NCBI RefSeq assembly: GCF_011075055.1
Contig: NC_058149.1
Span: 6,020,449 to 6,084,448 of the forward strand
Direction of reading: 5' to 3'
Length of the DNA stretch: 64,000 nt
From: Mangifera indica
Taxonomy: Eukaryota > Streptophyta > Magnoliopsida > Sapindales > Anacardiaceae
The position numbers and the translations under genes were made by a program. Of this stretch, positions 1 through 12,149 are shown in pieces. The notes under the pieces are model-generated. The model ran no database searches. It worked only from the letters and a program-made list of their open reading frames with translations, and was not told where the DNA came from. How positions within the stretch are numbered: position 1 is the first letter of the stretch; each line of letters begins with the position of its first letter.

Positions 1-1154
1 TATAACGAATTCCTAGATTTGTACAGGTTGAATGTTATCGTCTTTTTGAACCGAGAAAGCAATAACACAAATACACAGAGTGGTTGTTTAATTACATCTG
101 GTATTTCAGGGTTTACCATCACTTCTTGCACATCAATCTCTATTACATCTATCCATCCTTTCTTTAAAAATGATTTGTAATATCCTTTCTGAAAACGTTT
201 CCATGGAACATGTAATTTAATAAGTTCATTTGAAAATACAGAAAGTCTTCTTGAAGATCTTTAATGTCTTTGTCTTTTAGATGTGTCATAAGTCTTTTTA
301 AAGTAATTATTTCTAGATACGACATTTCAAAACCAGCTATATCTTTTAGTAGTCTTGACTTTAAAAGTGATTGTTTCTGAAGAATAGATCTTCCTAAAAG
401 TTCTTCTTATTTATAGTAAATCTGGTCTGCTACAAGCCAAGCTAGTCGATTGACTAGTCTTCGCAATATTTGCTCGAGTTCTACTTTGCCTTGTCCCATA
501 GCTAGAGTTATATGACATTGAAGATCCAGATCTTCCAATATTGCTTTACTGGCTTCAAGTTTTCAAGAATTTTGAATCTTTCTACAGTGTTTAATTTTTC
601 ATGTAGTTTTTTCTTTCCTTTTATCCTGCCTTTGGGTAATATCGTGTTTTTTGGTAGTATCCTACTTTGCAGTAGTTTTTTTTTTTCTTTTGAAAGTTTA
701 TTTTATTGGAATTCAAAGGATATTCATAATTCCCTTTACTAGTGCTTCTAAATTCAAAGTTTTTCCTCTTGTCAGAGTTTTGTTGTGTCACCGCACTTGT
801 TGCAATAACCTTATGATATTTTGAGTTACATTGCTTAGAAGTAATCGTATCCAGAGATTGTTGATATCTATAAAGTATTAAACTTTGAAGAACAACAATA
901 GATTCCTGTAATTGATTTACAGTAGTATGTTGTAATGTTGTAAGAACTTGTTTTAAAACAACAATATTTACATCCCTATTTACAGAGTATCATCCACTTT
1001 CTTTGAATTAATAGTCTTGGTTTCAAACTTTTTGCTTTTAGAGCTGCTAGTCATAGACCCAAATTTTCCAACATTACTACATTTTTCCTAGAAGGGAAAT
1101 TATGCCTCAAATAAGTTATTGATTTACATTTGGAGCATAAAAATCTTTTTCCAG
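1..1154 (-). other. probable pararetrovirus flank, no intact gene
   Basis: No intact coding region is recognised. The stretch lies directly downstream, on the minus strand, of the reverse transcriptase-RNase H remnant, so it is probably further decayed sequence of the same endogenous element. A short minus-strand reading frame at 1051-1236 contains a CSKCK motif followed by a histidine, which weakly resembles a zinc knuckle. The match is too poor to name. Assignment to the element is inference from adjacency. Confidence 0.3.
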
Positions 1155-2340
1155 TTTGATCCTTCTTATCCATTATCCTGCAATGATCTAGACAAAAAAT
1201 CAACGATAAGATTAGATTTTTCATATATAAATTCAATCTTAAAACGATATTCCGTAAACTAAATTTGTCATCTGATTAATCTAGTTTTATCATCCTTTAA
1301 AACTAGCTTCATGAATGATGTCAAATATTTAAAATAAGTTCTTAAAGTAAACTCTTGACTGATAACAAACAATCGAAATTGGTTAACACATTCTTTTGCT
1401 GCTAAAACTTCCTTTTCATAAACATGATAGTTTATTTATGTAGGTGAGAATTTTCCTGATGCATGTCGAACTACTCTTTTGATATTATTGGTGCCCTTGG
1501 CTTTCAAAACTCCTTTCTGATAATGATTTGACACATCACTCTTTATTATTAGAGAATTAGAGTTTATAGGGAGTGTTAATGTCCTAAGGTTTTGAGTCAA
1601 GTTCTTAGTATTGATAATGTAGTTGGTATCTTCTATATTTAGAGCTTACATTTTTTGTTAATCTATTTATTACCTTAGCCAAATTTGGGACGTATTTCCT
1701 CATTTGATTCGTAAGTCCAAGAAATTGTTGTAACATATGCTTATCTTAAAGCATATTAGGAAATTCCAACAGTTTCTTTGTAATATGATCTTGGAGGTGG
1801 ATTTCTCTTTCTCCAAATTTAACCTCTAAGAATTTAATCTTAATTTGAAACCAATCTATCTTTTTTTTAGATAAGACCATTTCGTGTTCAAGGAATTTTT
1901 TGATTACTTGTTCTAGAGGATTTTTATGTCTTTCCTTAGTTTTGCTAAAAACTATGACATCACTTATATAAATAACACAAAAATCAGATAAGTCGAAAAA
2001 GACTTTATCCATTTTCCTATAGAAGGTGCTTGTTTTAAATCAAACAAAAACACTAACCATTCAAACAATCTTTTTTGGGCAAGCAAATGTCATTAAGGAA
2101 TGTTTTGTCCTACTATTCTGATTTGTTAAAATCTTGATTTCAAATCAAAGCGTGAGAATATCTTTCCAAATCTGGTTTTGTTTAATAAAACTGATTTTTT
2201 AGGGATTTTGTATGCATCATTTGTAGTTTTTCTATTTAGCTGCCCATAGTCGATTACCAATCTAGCCTTTCCTCTTATTTGCATAGCTTTATTCATTGTC
2301 ATAAAAGCTAAAGAAGAATGAGGTTATTGCTCTCTCAAAT
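1155..2340 (-). pseudogene. endogenous pararetrovirus (Caulimoviridae-type) reverse transcriptase-RNase H remnant
   Basis: Read on the minus strand and crossing several frames, this stretch shows the ordered hallmarks of a caulimovirid polymerase. First comes an RT start with RLVIDYGQLN. A palm block follows (FDLKS, then WLV and LKQAPS). Next is the catalytic box region, read here as YISDVIVFSKT, then a block with LSKKK and HITKKLLEFP. RNase H motifs follow (ASGKF, INYH, EKEVLA) and end near a DFLSRS block. The spacing and the EKE and FPN motifs fit Caulimoviridae better than Ty3 elements. It is clearly dead: there are multiple stops and frame changes, and the catalytic YxDD box has Ser in place of the first Asp. 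It is therefore an old genomic copy, not an active virus. I cannot place it in a genus. Confidence 0.72.
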
Positions 2341-3518
2341 TAATCTTTTTTATAGCAATTCTAGAATTTGCTTTGTGAATTCTTCCTCTGTATCAAGGGA
2401 GTATCTATAAGATTCTTATTTTACTTGATCATTATGCTCTAGTAACTTTATTTCAGCAAATACTCTGCTCCTTTCCCATTATTTTAGTGGTAAATCATCA
2501 AAACATAGAAAAAGTTCCTCTTTAAAATTTTTAATTCTTTCAAGAATCTAAGAGTTTATATGACTACCATTTTTTACTATTTTGTTCCTCTCTATTGTTT
2601 TATTTGTGCTCTCAAGGCATACACCAGAGGGTTGAGCCTCTTGTGATCTACCTTATGCGATCTGTTTTATATGACTTTGAGGATTAAATTTTTGAAAATT
2701 CAAATGAAACGTCATTTCAAGCTTATTGAACTTAGGAAACTTGATCAACCATTTCTCCTTAGACTTTACAGAGAATATAATGTGTTCCCATTCAAGCTAC
2801 AGTTTTTTGGGTCTAAAGCCATTTCTGACTTTAAAAAGGTTTGGCATTGCTAGAATAAGATTGTATGTCCTCCAAGAAAAATATCATCATTATCTTGGAT
2901 GAATGACCTCACTTCTGGTTGTCCTTATAGAACTCTTTTCTAGAATTAATTGCAAAGTTATGAATAAAACCCTCAACAAAGTGTTGTACACTTGATTTCT
3001 TGTTCAGTATATCCTTTGATAGGAAATACTTGCTCATTGGCACTAAAAGTTAATAACATAGGATAATTTTATATCTTTATGATATTATTAGAAAAGCGAT
3101 AGTATTAGAAAAGTCAAAATTATTATTGGTCAAGGTTCCGTGTTTACCTATTTAACAAAATAGTAAGAACACGTTCCAAAGCTATAAGTCTTTATAAATC
3201 AAAACTATAACACTGTATGAGTGTTTTGCATGTTCATGAATATAGATCTAAGACAGGTATCATGGTCAGGGTTTTAGGGATTTTTTATCTTAAAATTTTT
3301 AATTCTGCTACATTGTCGGTTACTAGTACCTTGAAAACCCAACAAAACTATTATGTGATGCTTGCTCTTGGTGCCTATGGAAGAGCACTTCTACTGAGGT
3401 GAGATGCTCTGAGACGATCACCTTATTAGAGACTTTCTATGTTAGACTTACTTGCGTACCCTTAGGCATGTCTTGGCCCTAACGTACTGGGTATTTTTAT
3501 TTTTGGTATTTTCACATC
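2341..3518. other. AT-rich stretch, possibly upstream part of the pararetrovirus
   Basis: No protein family is recognised on either strand. Only frames of about 60 residues occur, without conserved motifs. Position suggests decayed upstream sequence of the pararetrovirus remnant. The right end is fixed by the target duplication of the neighbouring MULE at 3519-3527. Confidence 0.25.
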
Positions 3519-3527
3519 CTAAAATAA
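3519..3527. repeat. left 9-bp target site duplication of MULE copy 1
   Basis: CTAAAATAA, identical to 7840-7848 and immediately outside the inverted ends. Confidence 0.8.
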
Positions 3528-3999
3528 GGGAAATTAATTAATTTTCCCAAACTTGATGGGTCAAAAGAAATTTTTACAAAATTTTTGAATATAAACGAAA
3601 ATGCCTATTTCACAGTGAAGACAAAATTGCTCTTTTTGAAAAAAGCGAATAAAAAGAATGAAATATCCTTCCCAACCACATGAAAACGTTTATTCATGTG
3701 CACTATTTCGTAAACGCATGATTGATTTTCTCAAGCAAATTTGGAAACTTTTCCAACGATCAAAATGGATGAAAAGTTTCGTAATATAATCCTTGTCATG
3801 TTTTTATGCATTTTATTATAAGATTTAATCGATTGGATGTGGTATTTAGGTGTTTAGACTTAGAGTTTTATTTGAAACATTTAATAAAATTGCTTGATTT
3901 GTTGATGTTTTGGTTTAATTTTCTTAGGGCTTTTGTGTTAGATCAGGTATAAAGTTGATTATTGATGAAATAGGATTTAAAAAACAAAGTTTGGAAGGT

Positions 4000-4290
4000 G
4001 AACTCTCACCACATGAATTTGGCTATCACCACATGAAATTTTTGTTCACCACACGAATTCATATGGTGAGATTTCTTGGAGACGAAGAGGTATTGGGCAA
4101 TTTTCGAACCTTCTATACCACACGAATTTGTGTAATTGGGGGCCAAAGTGCGAGTTTTTAAACAGTGAATCATGTGGTAGAACAAAAGTGCAAATTTGCA
4201 AAAAGGGTGACACAAGAATTCGTATGGTGAAGGGAAAATTACGATTTTTTTAAGTTTTCCCACCATATGAATTCGCATGATAAGGTTTGG
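4000..4290. repeat. array of short direct and inverted motifs inside MULE copy 1
   Basis: The motif CACCACACGAATT and close variants (CACCACATGAATT, ACCATATGAATTC) recur about half a dozen times here. They occur in both orientations, the inverse form reading GAATTCATATGGTG or GAATTCGTATGGTG. Spacing is irregular, roughly 20 to 90 bases. It lies between the left inverted end and the DUF1985 fragment. Confidence 0.6.
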
Positions 4291-4523
4291 GGGCAGAATG
4301 ATATTTTTAAATTTTGCATGTTTTTTGATATTTTTCATATGAGGCGGTAAATTAAAATTTTTTCATTTTAGGGTTTTTTTTATGTGAAAAATTCAAATTT
4401 GTGATCTGTTTTTTTGAATAATGTATCAATTTTGAGAATTAACTCATTTTTAATATAAAATTGATATAAAGTTGATATAATTGCAATTTAATTTTCTTAC
4501 AGAGAGTTTTACAAAAGAGAAGA

Positions 4524-4838
4524 ATGGATGATAAAAATAGTGAAATGAGATTTTCTATCGAAAAGCACTTCGAAGCTCAAGTTACTAAGCATAGGTATAA
4601 AGATGTAGGAGTTATGATTAAGAAAATATTGATAGAGAAGCAGTTAAAAATGTTTTGTCGTATCTATTTTGGACACTTCCTCAACCTCAAGAATAGTCGA
4701 TTCAGTAGAGTGTTAGTACACTCTTTCATCCTAAGAGAGGTAAATAAGGCAAACTCAAGTGATGAGTTATGGTTTAGAGTTAGTAAGGTTGACATCAAGT
4801 TTAGCTTGTACAAGTTTGCCATTATGACAGACCTTTGA
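4524..4838 (+). pseudogene. DUF1985 domain fragment (Ulp1-protease-associated) carried by MULE copy 1
   Basis: A 104-residue frame beginning with ATG at 4524 matches the DUF1985 domain found at the N-terminus of plant transposon-borne Ulp1-like proteins. Visible landmarks are the FGHFLNLKN block, the VLVHSFILREV block, and the ELWFRVSKVDIKFSLYKFA block, all in family order. The frame ends at a stop soon after the TDL residues, where the family normally continues. No C48 protease domain follows before the convergent transposase, so the gene is truncated. Known family context: DUF1985 proteins are spread by Mutator-like elements, which agrees with the surrounding inverted ends. Any function in SUMO biology is unproven for these copies. 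Confidence 0.72.
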
Positions 4839-5017
4839 TTTAGTCGACTATTGGACATTGACATGTATCTTCCATCGACGACCACAAAAAGGATCTAACA
4901 TACATATTTCCTTGCGCATAAGTCAGTTACATACATTGAGTTGAGTTGCGTTTTTTAACAAAAGTGTTGGGGGGAGGATGACATTGATGTAATAAAGTTG
5001 GTCCTGTTGTATTATTT

Positions 5018-7083
5018 TTACATAGGTATTAGGGAGTGATTTGAGGAAAATAATCTCCTAAAAAATATTACAATTGATGATGACATACGTGTAAGGAAGG
5101 TATGATAGTTGAAATTTTCGCCATGTACATGTTTGCTCCGTAAGGTCAACCACACCATCATATTGGGCACTACCCAAAAACCTTGTATTGTTGAGATGTA
5201 ATAGAACGCACCTCTAAGTTTGAAGACTTTCACATATAGTTGGCAATTTTCTCCTCTGCTGAAGTTGTTATCAGTTTGGTGCAAACATATGCAAATCATA
5301 TAAATATCAACACATATGGTAAGTAATTAAGTATATATAAACACATTTATAATATGTTATATTATTAAATATGTACTTACTTGCATGATTTTTTCTTTCA
5401 TAAAACTATTGTTGCAATGTACTTCTAATTAACTCGATAAGTATAGTAATGAGCAAACCCCAAACATGTTTGACAAGTGCATTGAATGACTCGATAATAT
5501 TGATAGTCATTATATTGTACCTATGGCCTAGGAAACATGCGTTTGCCCATCGATCATAACTTACCTCATACAGGTATACTGCTGCATCAGGGTGCATATG
5601 AGACAACGACTTCATTATCTCTCGAAATTCATACTTTGTATATGTATTAGCTGTTTTCCAATACATCTATATGACTTTTGTATTCTTCTTATAATTAGAT
5701 CGCATATTATGTTAAAGGTGATGGTAATAACAGTTGTAGTGCATACCTAAGAAGACTTCAGCCATTATAGAGAAGATATTAACATGTCAATCTGAAATTA
5801 TTGCTAAATGAAGTAGCTCACTCAAACAATCTTTTAACTTTGTTAAAAACCAACACCACGTGTCATGAGCTTCCCCTGATCAATGTCAAAAGCTAATGGG
5901 TATATCTGATTGTTACTATACAAAGCAACAACAATAAATAATTGGCCTAGATATCTACTATTTAAAAAGACAGCATTAATAAAAATTACTAGGTGAATAT
6001 GTTGTTGGAATACATAGATATTACAATCCACTGTGATGTAATAGTATTTAAATCATTCATGCTTATCTATTAGTGTATGCACCATAGTCCCTGGATTACA
6101 ACGTACTAAATTATAACAATTCTCTGACAACAATATAAACGACTCTTCTGGTGTGCCCTTCAATGATTGAAGTGTCCAATTTCTTGCTTGTCATGCTTGT
6201 GCATATGATATATCTATTTTATATCAGTCAACAATGTCCACAATGATCTCTTTAGGTCGATACACATGATTAACCAATATAAATCTTGTCCTCAAAATTT
6301 ATCTTAAAGCTCAGGTCACTGCTTGCCTATGATGAGGCATTACCTGATCTCAAGAACATGTGTGCTGGCTATCAAAACGACATAGTTTGAAACTGTGGAT
6401 ATGGAATCATCTATATCTTTTGTACTCCTTAGCTAATGGATGTAGATGATTGGTCAGGAAATTTAGGTAACCAATGAAATGTGCCAATACAAACATTCCT
6501 GATATCAGGATTTGCTTGTGGAAAACTATTTGTATCTCCATTCTCAATGGAAATATCATGCATAACCTTCCTATCAAATTCACTCCAATTTGGAAATTTC
6601 TTTTCATTACCACAAGCAAATTCTTTTACACTATAAAATACATCAACTTGAACATCATTTAAATATACGAAGTCTTCCTTAGAAAATTTTTATTTTAGAT
6701 TGATCCTGATATTTTGAATCCCTTCTAATCCAATGTCATGATTTTATGGATAATTATTGGACTCATCACCTTATAAACTTAGTCATCATTTAGTGTAGTT
6801 GTTACAAAAATGGGAACATATTCTTTAAAAAGGTTAGACAGACTATTAAAAACCTCAACATTTTATTATTTAAAATTTCAACTGGGATGTCATCATCAAG
6901 ATGTCTGGGTCTCATACTTATCTTAATGTTGCTTACTATGTTACACTTTTCGCTTATCATTTGGATTAATTCCTCGAATGTCATGTGCTCTAGAATTTTA
7001 ATCAATTTCCTATTACCTCTAATATATTTTATTATATTGTTATCCATTTTTATCCATTCCCCTCCCTTTCTCCCTAGTATCAA
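5018..7083 (-). pseudogene. MuDR-type MULE transposase, decayed
   Basis: The minus strand carries several separate frames in the correct order for a plant MuDR transposase. An N-terminal part lies at 6802-7083. A catalytic-core part at 5843-6031 has NAVFLNSRYLGQL followed by NNQIYPLAF. A C-terminal part at 5406-5666 has the family signature EFREIMKSL, then WANACFLGHRYNIMTINIIE and SFNALVK. The frames are separated by stops and shifts. In the core, the Asp that normally precedes the xTFL motif is Asn, and the Asp before NNQIYP is not conserved, so catalysis is not expected. The gene converges on the DUF1985 fragment. I am confident of the family but not of exact ends. Confidence 0.78.
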
Positions 7084-7839
7084 ATTGAAACATATCCCGC
7101 CATTTAGATCAATCCTACAATGACGTCAAAAAGTGTACAAATATAATCAACATAAATAGCATAACCAAAAATACTATCGAAAGATTTTTGTTACATTATT
7201 TTAATAAGTTCAAAGTTCATGATTTTATTTCTATTGTTTGATTACACATATTCTATAATTCTACTATATATTATAACTGTTAATATACTCTGAATAATTT
7301 GGTATTACTTTTAAGAAATATCACTTTATCTCTATATCATCAACTATCATTATATACTTAAATATTATTTAATATATCTAACACCGTTCATTGTAAAATA
7401 TAATTTCACTGCTTACTACTATAATCATAAAATACCCTTTATAATTTTCTACTATTTTAATTTTTAGACACAATTCTATGTTATTATATAAAACACCACA
7501 TATAATTATATTATTAATAAAAGTAATAACGATTGGAGTTATGTTACGTATAAATACGTCAATATCAAAAACTTTTTTATCTTGCTCGAAATCATGATCA
7601 CGAACTTTTTTCTTTCTCTTAAAATCTCTCTCAGATAATGAGTAAAACTGTATATGTTGAAAGATAAAGGAAGAGTTATGATTTATATAGAATAAAGAAA
7701 TGGTAGTTTTGATATTTTGTTGGATATTTAGGGGATTTTCATTTACCTCCTTTAAAATATGGGTATTTTTATTTAAGCCACAAAATTATAGGTAAATTTT
7801 TTATGACCCATAGAATATTGGTAATTTAATTAATATCTC

Positions 7840-7848
7840 CTAAAATAA
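7840..7848. repeat. right 9-bp target site duplication of MULE copy 1
   Basis: CTAAAATAA, identical to 3519-3527. The identity extends two more bases on the left side. Confidence 0.8.
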
Positions 7849-8364
7849 AGACCCTTTTCCTATACTAGCATAAAATCTTTTAATAACAAATGTAATGTTC
7901 ATAACCTCTAAGGCATTAGTCTCACGTCTCATAGTCAAAATAGATATTTAATTGTAATGAAATCTAGGCTCTTTGACTCATCTAATTTGGTTATTATATA
8001 GCTATTATAAGTAAATCTTTATCTTCAGTTCACTGATTTAATTGTCTTTCACTTTATATAGAGATTTTTTACAGCAATTAGTATTTGTAACTTAACTAGC
8101 TTGTAGTATACTTTTCACCTTTGACCACTTTCATGGTTGAAAGATATTCTAGTTGAATCTTTTTAAGCATATCATATTAATTTTATTCTTTTGGTTTGTT
8201 GAACCAATAAAGATTTCATATATCAATGATTGTTCATTAGGTTACAAAAATGCAAAGGAAGATCTCTTTGCCTAGATTGAACCGTGTGGAAATTCTTGTT
8301 TTTAAAGAATTTGAGTATCTTCTTCATTTTTTGCAATGGAAAAATTCATAGTTAATGTTGAGAA
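7849..8364. other. AT-rich spacer, nothing recognised
   Basis: About 500 bases between the MULE and the copia element. No frame, inverted end or conserved motif is seen on either strand. Confidence 0.5.
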
Positions 8365-9013
8365 TGTAAGATTTATTTACCATAAACTAAATAAATAAAT
8401 CAATCAATTATACTTCTAAGATCTATGTATAGATTATAAAATACTGAATTATTCTTTAGGGTTTAAAAATACATGGATCGTCATGTAAACTGAATTCATA
8501 AAACTTCTGAAATTACCTATCAAGATTACCTTTCAACCTAACTTAGTCTTTTACTTTAAAAACCTCCCTCAATGACATTTTTGAATGAGTAAGTTATATT
8601 GCAAACATAGTACATGCGATTTTGGAGTAGGGACCTAACTAATATATAATAAGTTAATTGACCCCCTATCAAGCTTCAATAAACCTCAAGACTCATACTT
8701 ATGTTGTCCACCCAGACCATATTTATTAAATATATTGGGCTTATCTTTATGAGCAATGCTATGTGTACCCAATTTTGGTACACAATTCATGTACACAATG
8801 ATGTGTCATCATATGATAAAAAAATATCCAATCGCATGATGACACCTCATCTGTGTACACAAATTGTGTACCAAAATTGGGTACACATAGCTTTATTGTA
8901 TCTTTATAGATTACTTAAGCGTATCTGTAAACTGATAAGAAACTATTCAATTATCCCCTTTTTTTAAACTAAAAATATAATTAATGTTAGCCTGTATCTT
9001 GAAATTTCTAACA
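8365..9013 (-). repeat. 3' LTR of copia element 1 (left copy)
   Basis: It starts TGTAAGATTT and ends TTTCTAACA on the plus strand. It aligns along its length with 14599-15091 once the inserted hairpin MITE is removed; shared blocks include AACCTCCCTCAATGA and ATATAATTAATG. Confidence 0.75.
8758..8891. mobile_element. hairpin MITE nested in the left LTR of copia element 1
   Basis: A 134-base palindrome-like unit. The left arm begins GCTATGTGTACCCAATTTTG and the right arm is its near-perfect inverse. About 50 bases on each side pair, with a short AT-rich loop around 8817-8835. It is absent from the matching position of the right LTR (near 14980), which gives a clean empty-site comparison. Superfamily is not assigned, because the target duplication is not clear. 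Confidence 0.75.
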
Positions 9014-10203
9014 TTCTTTCAGTTGGGCAACGTTAAGTATTTTTATTTTATTTTAAGAAAAAAAAAATTTTGATTCTTGAGTAATTAACATTTTTAACTT
9101 TAAATGATCGTTATTTTGGAAAACAAAATAATTCAAAGATAAATTATACTTTAATAAACAATCTAGTTAATATGATTATCAATAACGAATCAAGACATTA
9201 CTTGTACTCTCTATCACAAAAGACTGTCTTTTATCACAATTACTAATAATCAAATCAATACGGATCAAATTTGAGAGTGTGAAGAAATAGCACCCAACAA
9301 AGTGATCACAAACATGTGTTATATTTCTATTAATCCTCTTTATGATTTCTATTTAACCTTATGTTTCAAAAGAAACAAGATAAATTTCTTTGCTTCCAAC
9401 CAAATCTGTATGTTTCAACATTGCTTAAGACTTATGAAACATACACATATAACTGTTATACTCAAAACAACCTTATATTTAGACACATATTGTACCTTAA
9501 CCATATATATATGTGCATACATTCACAGACAAATAAATATGTCAATATGATCATGACCAATAAATAAATAAATATATCAACAAAAAACAATAATAATAAA
9601 AACTCCCACTACTCCTAGACATCAAAAGCCCTAAACACCTTTTATGTTCTCAATATAACTTTATGAGCTACAAGTCTTATTCCTTTGGTCAAAGGTTTAA
9701 CCTGTATTATCTTTGTATTTTGTATTTTAGTCTAATGTCTCACTTCTTTATGAGATTTTTGGCTGTAAGATATTTTATTTTTATATGACTTTAGCTTAAT
9801 CGGTGATCTTTTACCTAATTATACTACTATCATAATTAATAGAGTTAACACCAAATAGTTCAACCAAGTAATCCTTTAATCACACATATGAGAAATTGCC
9901 CCATGGCAAATTACAAATCCAATGTCTATGGTTGAGACTATTACTAATGACTACTTAGTATTTTTCAAAGTATGACCCATTCAACAAGTATAATAATATA
10001 TCAAAAAATAAACTTTAGCATAACTTTACAACCACCAAAATCTTGATCTTTTGCGAGTCTCATTACCGCTTAAACCATAACCTAATAATCAAAACTTAGA
10101 TTCTAGAGGTATAAATTGAAAACCTTAAATGCAAAAGTCATACTAGGCTCATGCATATTTATGCATTCATCAAGCTTCCAATAACACTATCATAAGGGAC
10201 ATT

Positions 10204-10389
10204 TCATATAAATTCCCCTTCAACCTCAATCTTTACACAATGTTTGATGTTAAGCTTATCTCCTTTCACAACAGACACATCACTCACCCTACAATCTTGT
10301 ATATTGAACCTTTTAAGCACATGCTTCAAGTATGCATTGAGATAAGTCACTAAGTCCATGAATCTTTTCACAGTGGATATCAATATCAA
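10204..10389 (-). pseudogene. copia pol fragment (RT to RNase H connection)
   Basis: The 61-residue minus-strand frame contains YLKHVLKRFNIQDCRVSD, followed by a KGDKLNIKHC block. This matches the segment just after the reverse transcriptase in plant copia polyproteins, where the family reads LKRFNMQ.CKP and KGDKFSL. No intact neighbours in frame are seen. It fixes the element as copia and its direction as minus. Confidence 0.78.
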
Positions 10390-12149
10390 AAATAAATTAT
10401 GTATCTTTAAGATCTTTCACATCATAAGTCTTGAATAAAACTAACTTGATTCATATGAACCAAGTTAACATCACTACTACCAATATATTGAACCATACCA
10501 TAAAGACAAATTTGTTCCCACTAATTTTTGTATGCCTATATTAGTCCAATTTGTTCCTTATAAAGTTATTTGAAATTAAGACACTATTATCAAGAAGTTT
10601 ATTTCAACTAAGTAGTCTATTCGAACTATAGATAAACTTTTCATTATTGCATACTAAAAACTTCTTTCTTTATGTGCTTGATAATTCTTATTGCACCATA
10701 TAAACTTTTATACAAGAGTTTCATTCAAAAAGACAACTTTGTCATTCACATTTCATAACTCTAATCCAAATGAGCTTTCAATAACACAATCTTCCTTATT
10801 AAGATATACATAAAAATTCTTAATGATAGCAAATTGTCCTTTTATAGTAGACTTTTTTCATTAAGGTTTCCACCATTATATCAATTGTATTTGACTCATC
10901 AACTATGAGGTTAACTACCAATATCAATTCTTTAGTAGGAACGTTCTTTAAGGTGATCTCAAATTCTATTAGACTTTGTAAACTTTATTGACTCCTACTA
11001 TTGATTTAGCCGTGACATTATCCAACCTTATAGACATTTCAAAAATTAGATGTCACCATAATTGTGGTAATATATACTATATTATTTGGAATACTCTATA
11101 TGGCCAATGACATAACAATGAATTTATCTTGGATTTTGTCTCTTCTCAATAGGATCATAAATATTTACTTAAGTGGACTATCCCTAAAACAATCAAAACT
11201 TTAGCCTAAGTTCTTTTTCATGTTCAAAACTCAAATAAATCTTTAGTATAGATTCACAAAGAAATTTATTGAGAACATACTATGCCACCTTGACTACTTT
11301 ATCCCATACATATTCAATCACATTTGTTTATCATTAAAACTTCAAGCTATGACTAAATTTTTTCAACTACACCATTTAGACTCTCAAAATCTTGGAAATA
11401 TAGAAAAATATTTATCATGCCCATATTAATGACTTCAATGTCCATATAATTTGCAAACCTAAATGTGGAGTCCCATTTATCTATTGACCAACTTCACATC
11501 CAAAAACCATAACCATTTTTAGGTAACAAGACTAATATTTCTTATTGTTGTTCATCCTTTATAATTGGGCATCATTTAAACAACCAAGCCTACCATTAGA
11601 ACTTCTTCACTTTTTGCTTCTCTTATTCAAGAACATTTAGAAATCATATTAGCAATGCTTCATATCTAATTCTAAGCCATATACTAGTCTTGATTGGATT
11701 GAAGTCAAATGTGAGACTTGTGGTGCCTTTTAAACTTTAATAATTACTTATCATTTTTTGAGTCCTTTATGACCATCATACCTTATTAAATCCATATCAC
11801 TCACTAACCAATATCTCTAATATTGTAAGATGTTTTAGTAACCTTAAGGTAAACCTCTAATGAGGTAATCATTAATGGATTCTTTATGGCTAGCAACCTT
11901 AAACTAATGGATTTCTCCCACTTACCATAGAAATCTTTTTATTTAATTGAGCTGCTATCTTGGGTTTAGGTGCTCCATAAACTTGTTTGGCCAAAACTAT
12001 ATCCTCAGCCCACAGTACAAATTCAAATTTTATCTCTAATTCTGTAAAGTTAGAATCAATCAAGACTTCAATTATGGTTTTATCATTATTGACAATAAAT
12101 AGCTTCAAACCTTATAAGTTATTATCCTTGAGGGTTATAGACATATCAT

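Larger units (their letters stand above)
3528..7839 (-). mobile_element. Mutator-like element (Ulp1/DUF1985-carrying type), copy 1
   Basis: The boundaries are defined by a perfect 9-bp direct repeat, CTAAAATAA, at 3519-3527 and 7840-7848. This is the target duplication length typical of Mutator-like elements. The ends are inverted repeats: the left end begins GGGAAATTAATTAA, and the right end read backward begins GAGATATTAATTAA, with 14 of the first 17 positions equal. Similarity continues through a shared ATGGGTCA block (left near 3557, right near 7802). Inside, a decayed transposase on the minus strand converges on a plus-strand DUF1985 fragment. This convergent transposase plus Ulp1-related arrangement is known from plant MULEs of the Kaonashi/KI-MULE type. 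The 4.3-kb length and frame breaks indicate an inactive, internally deleted copy. Confidence 0.8.

Noticed and set aside
512..742. 76-residue plus-strand frame rich in Phe and Ser
   Set aside because: Low complexity, antisense to the pararetrovirus flank, with no domain or splice context.
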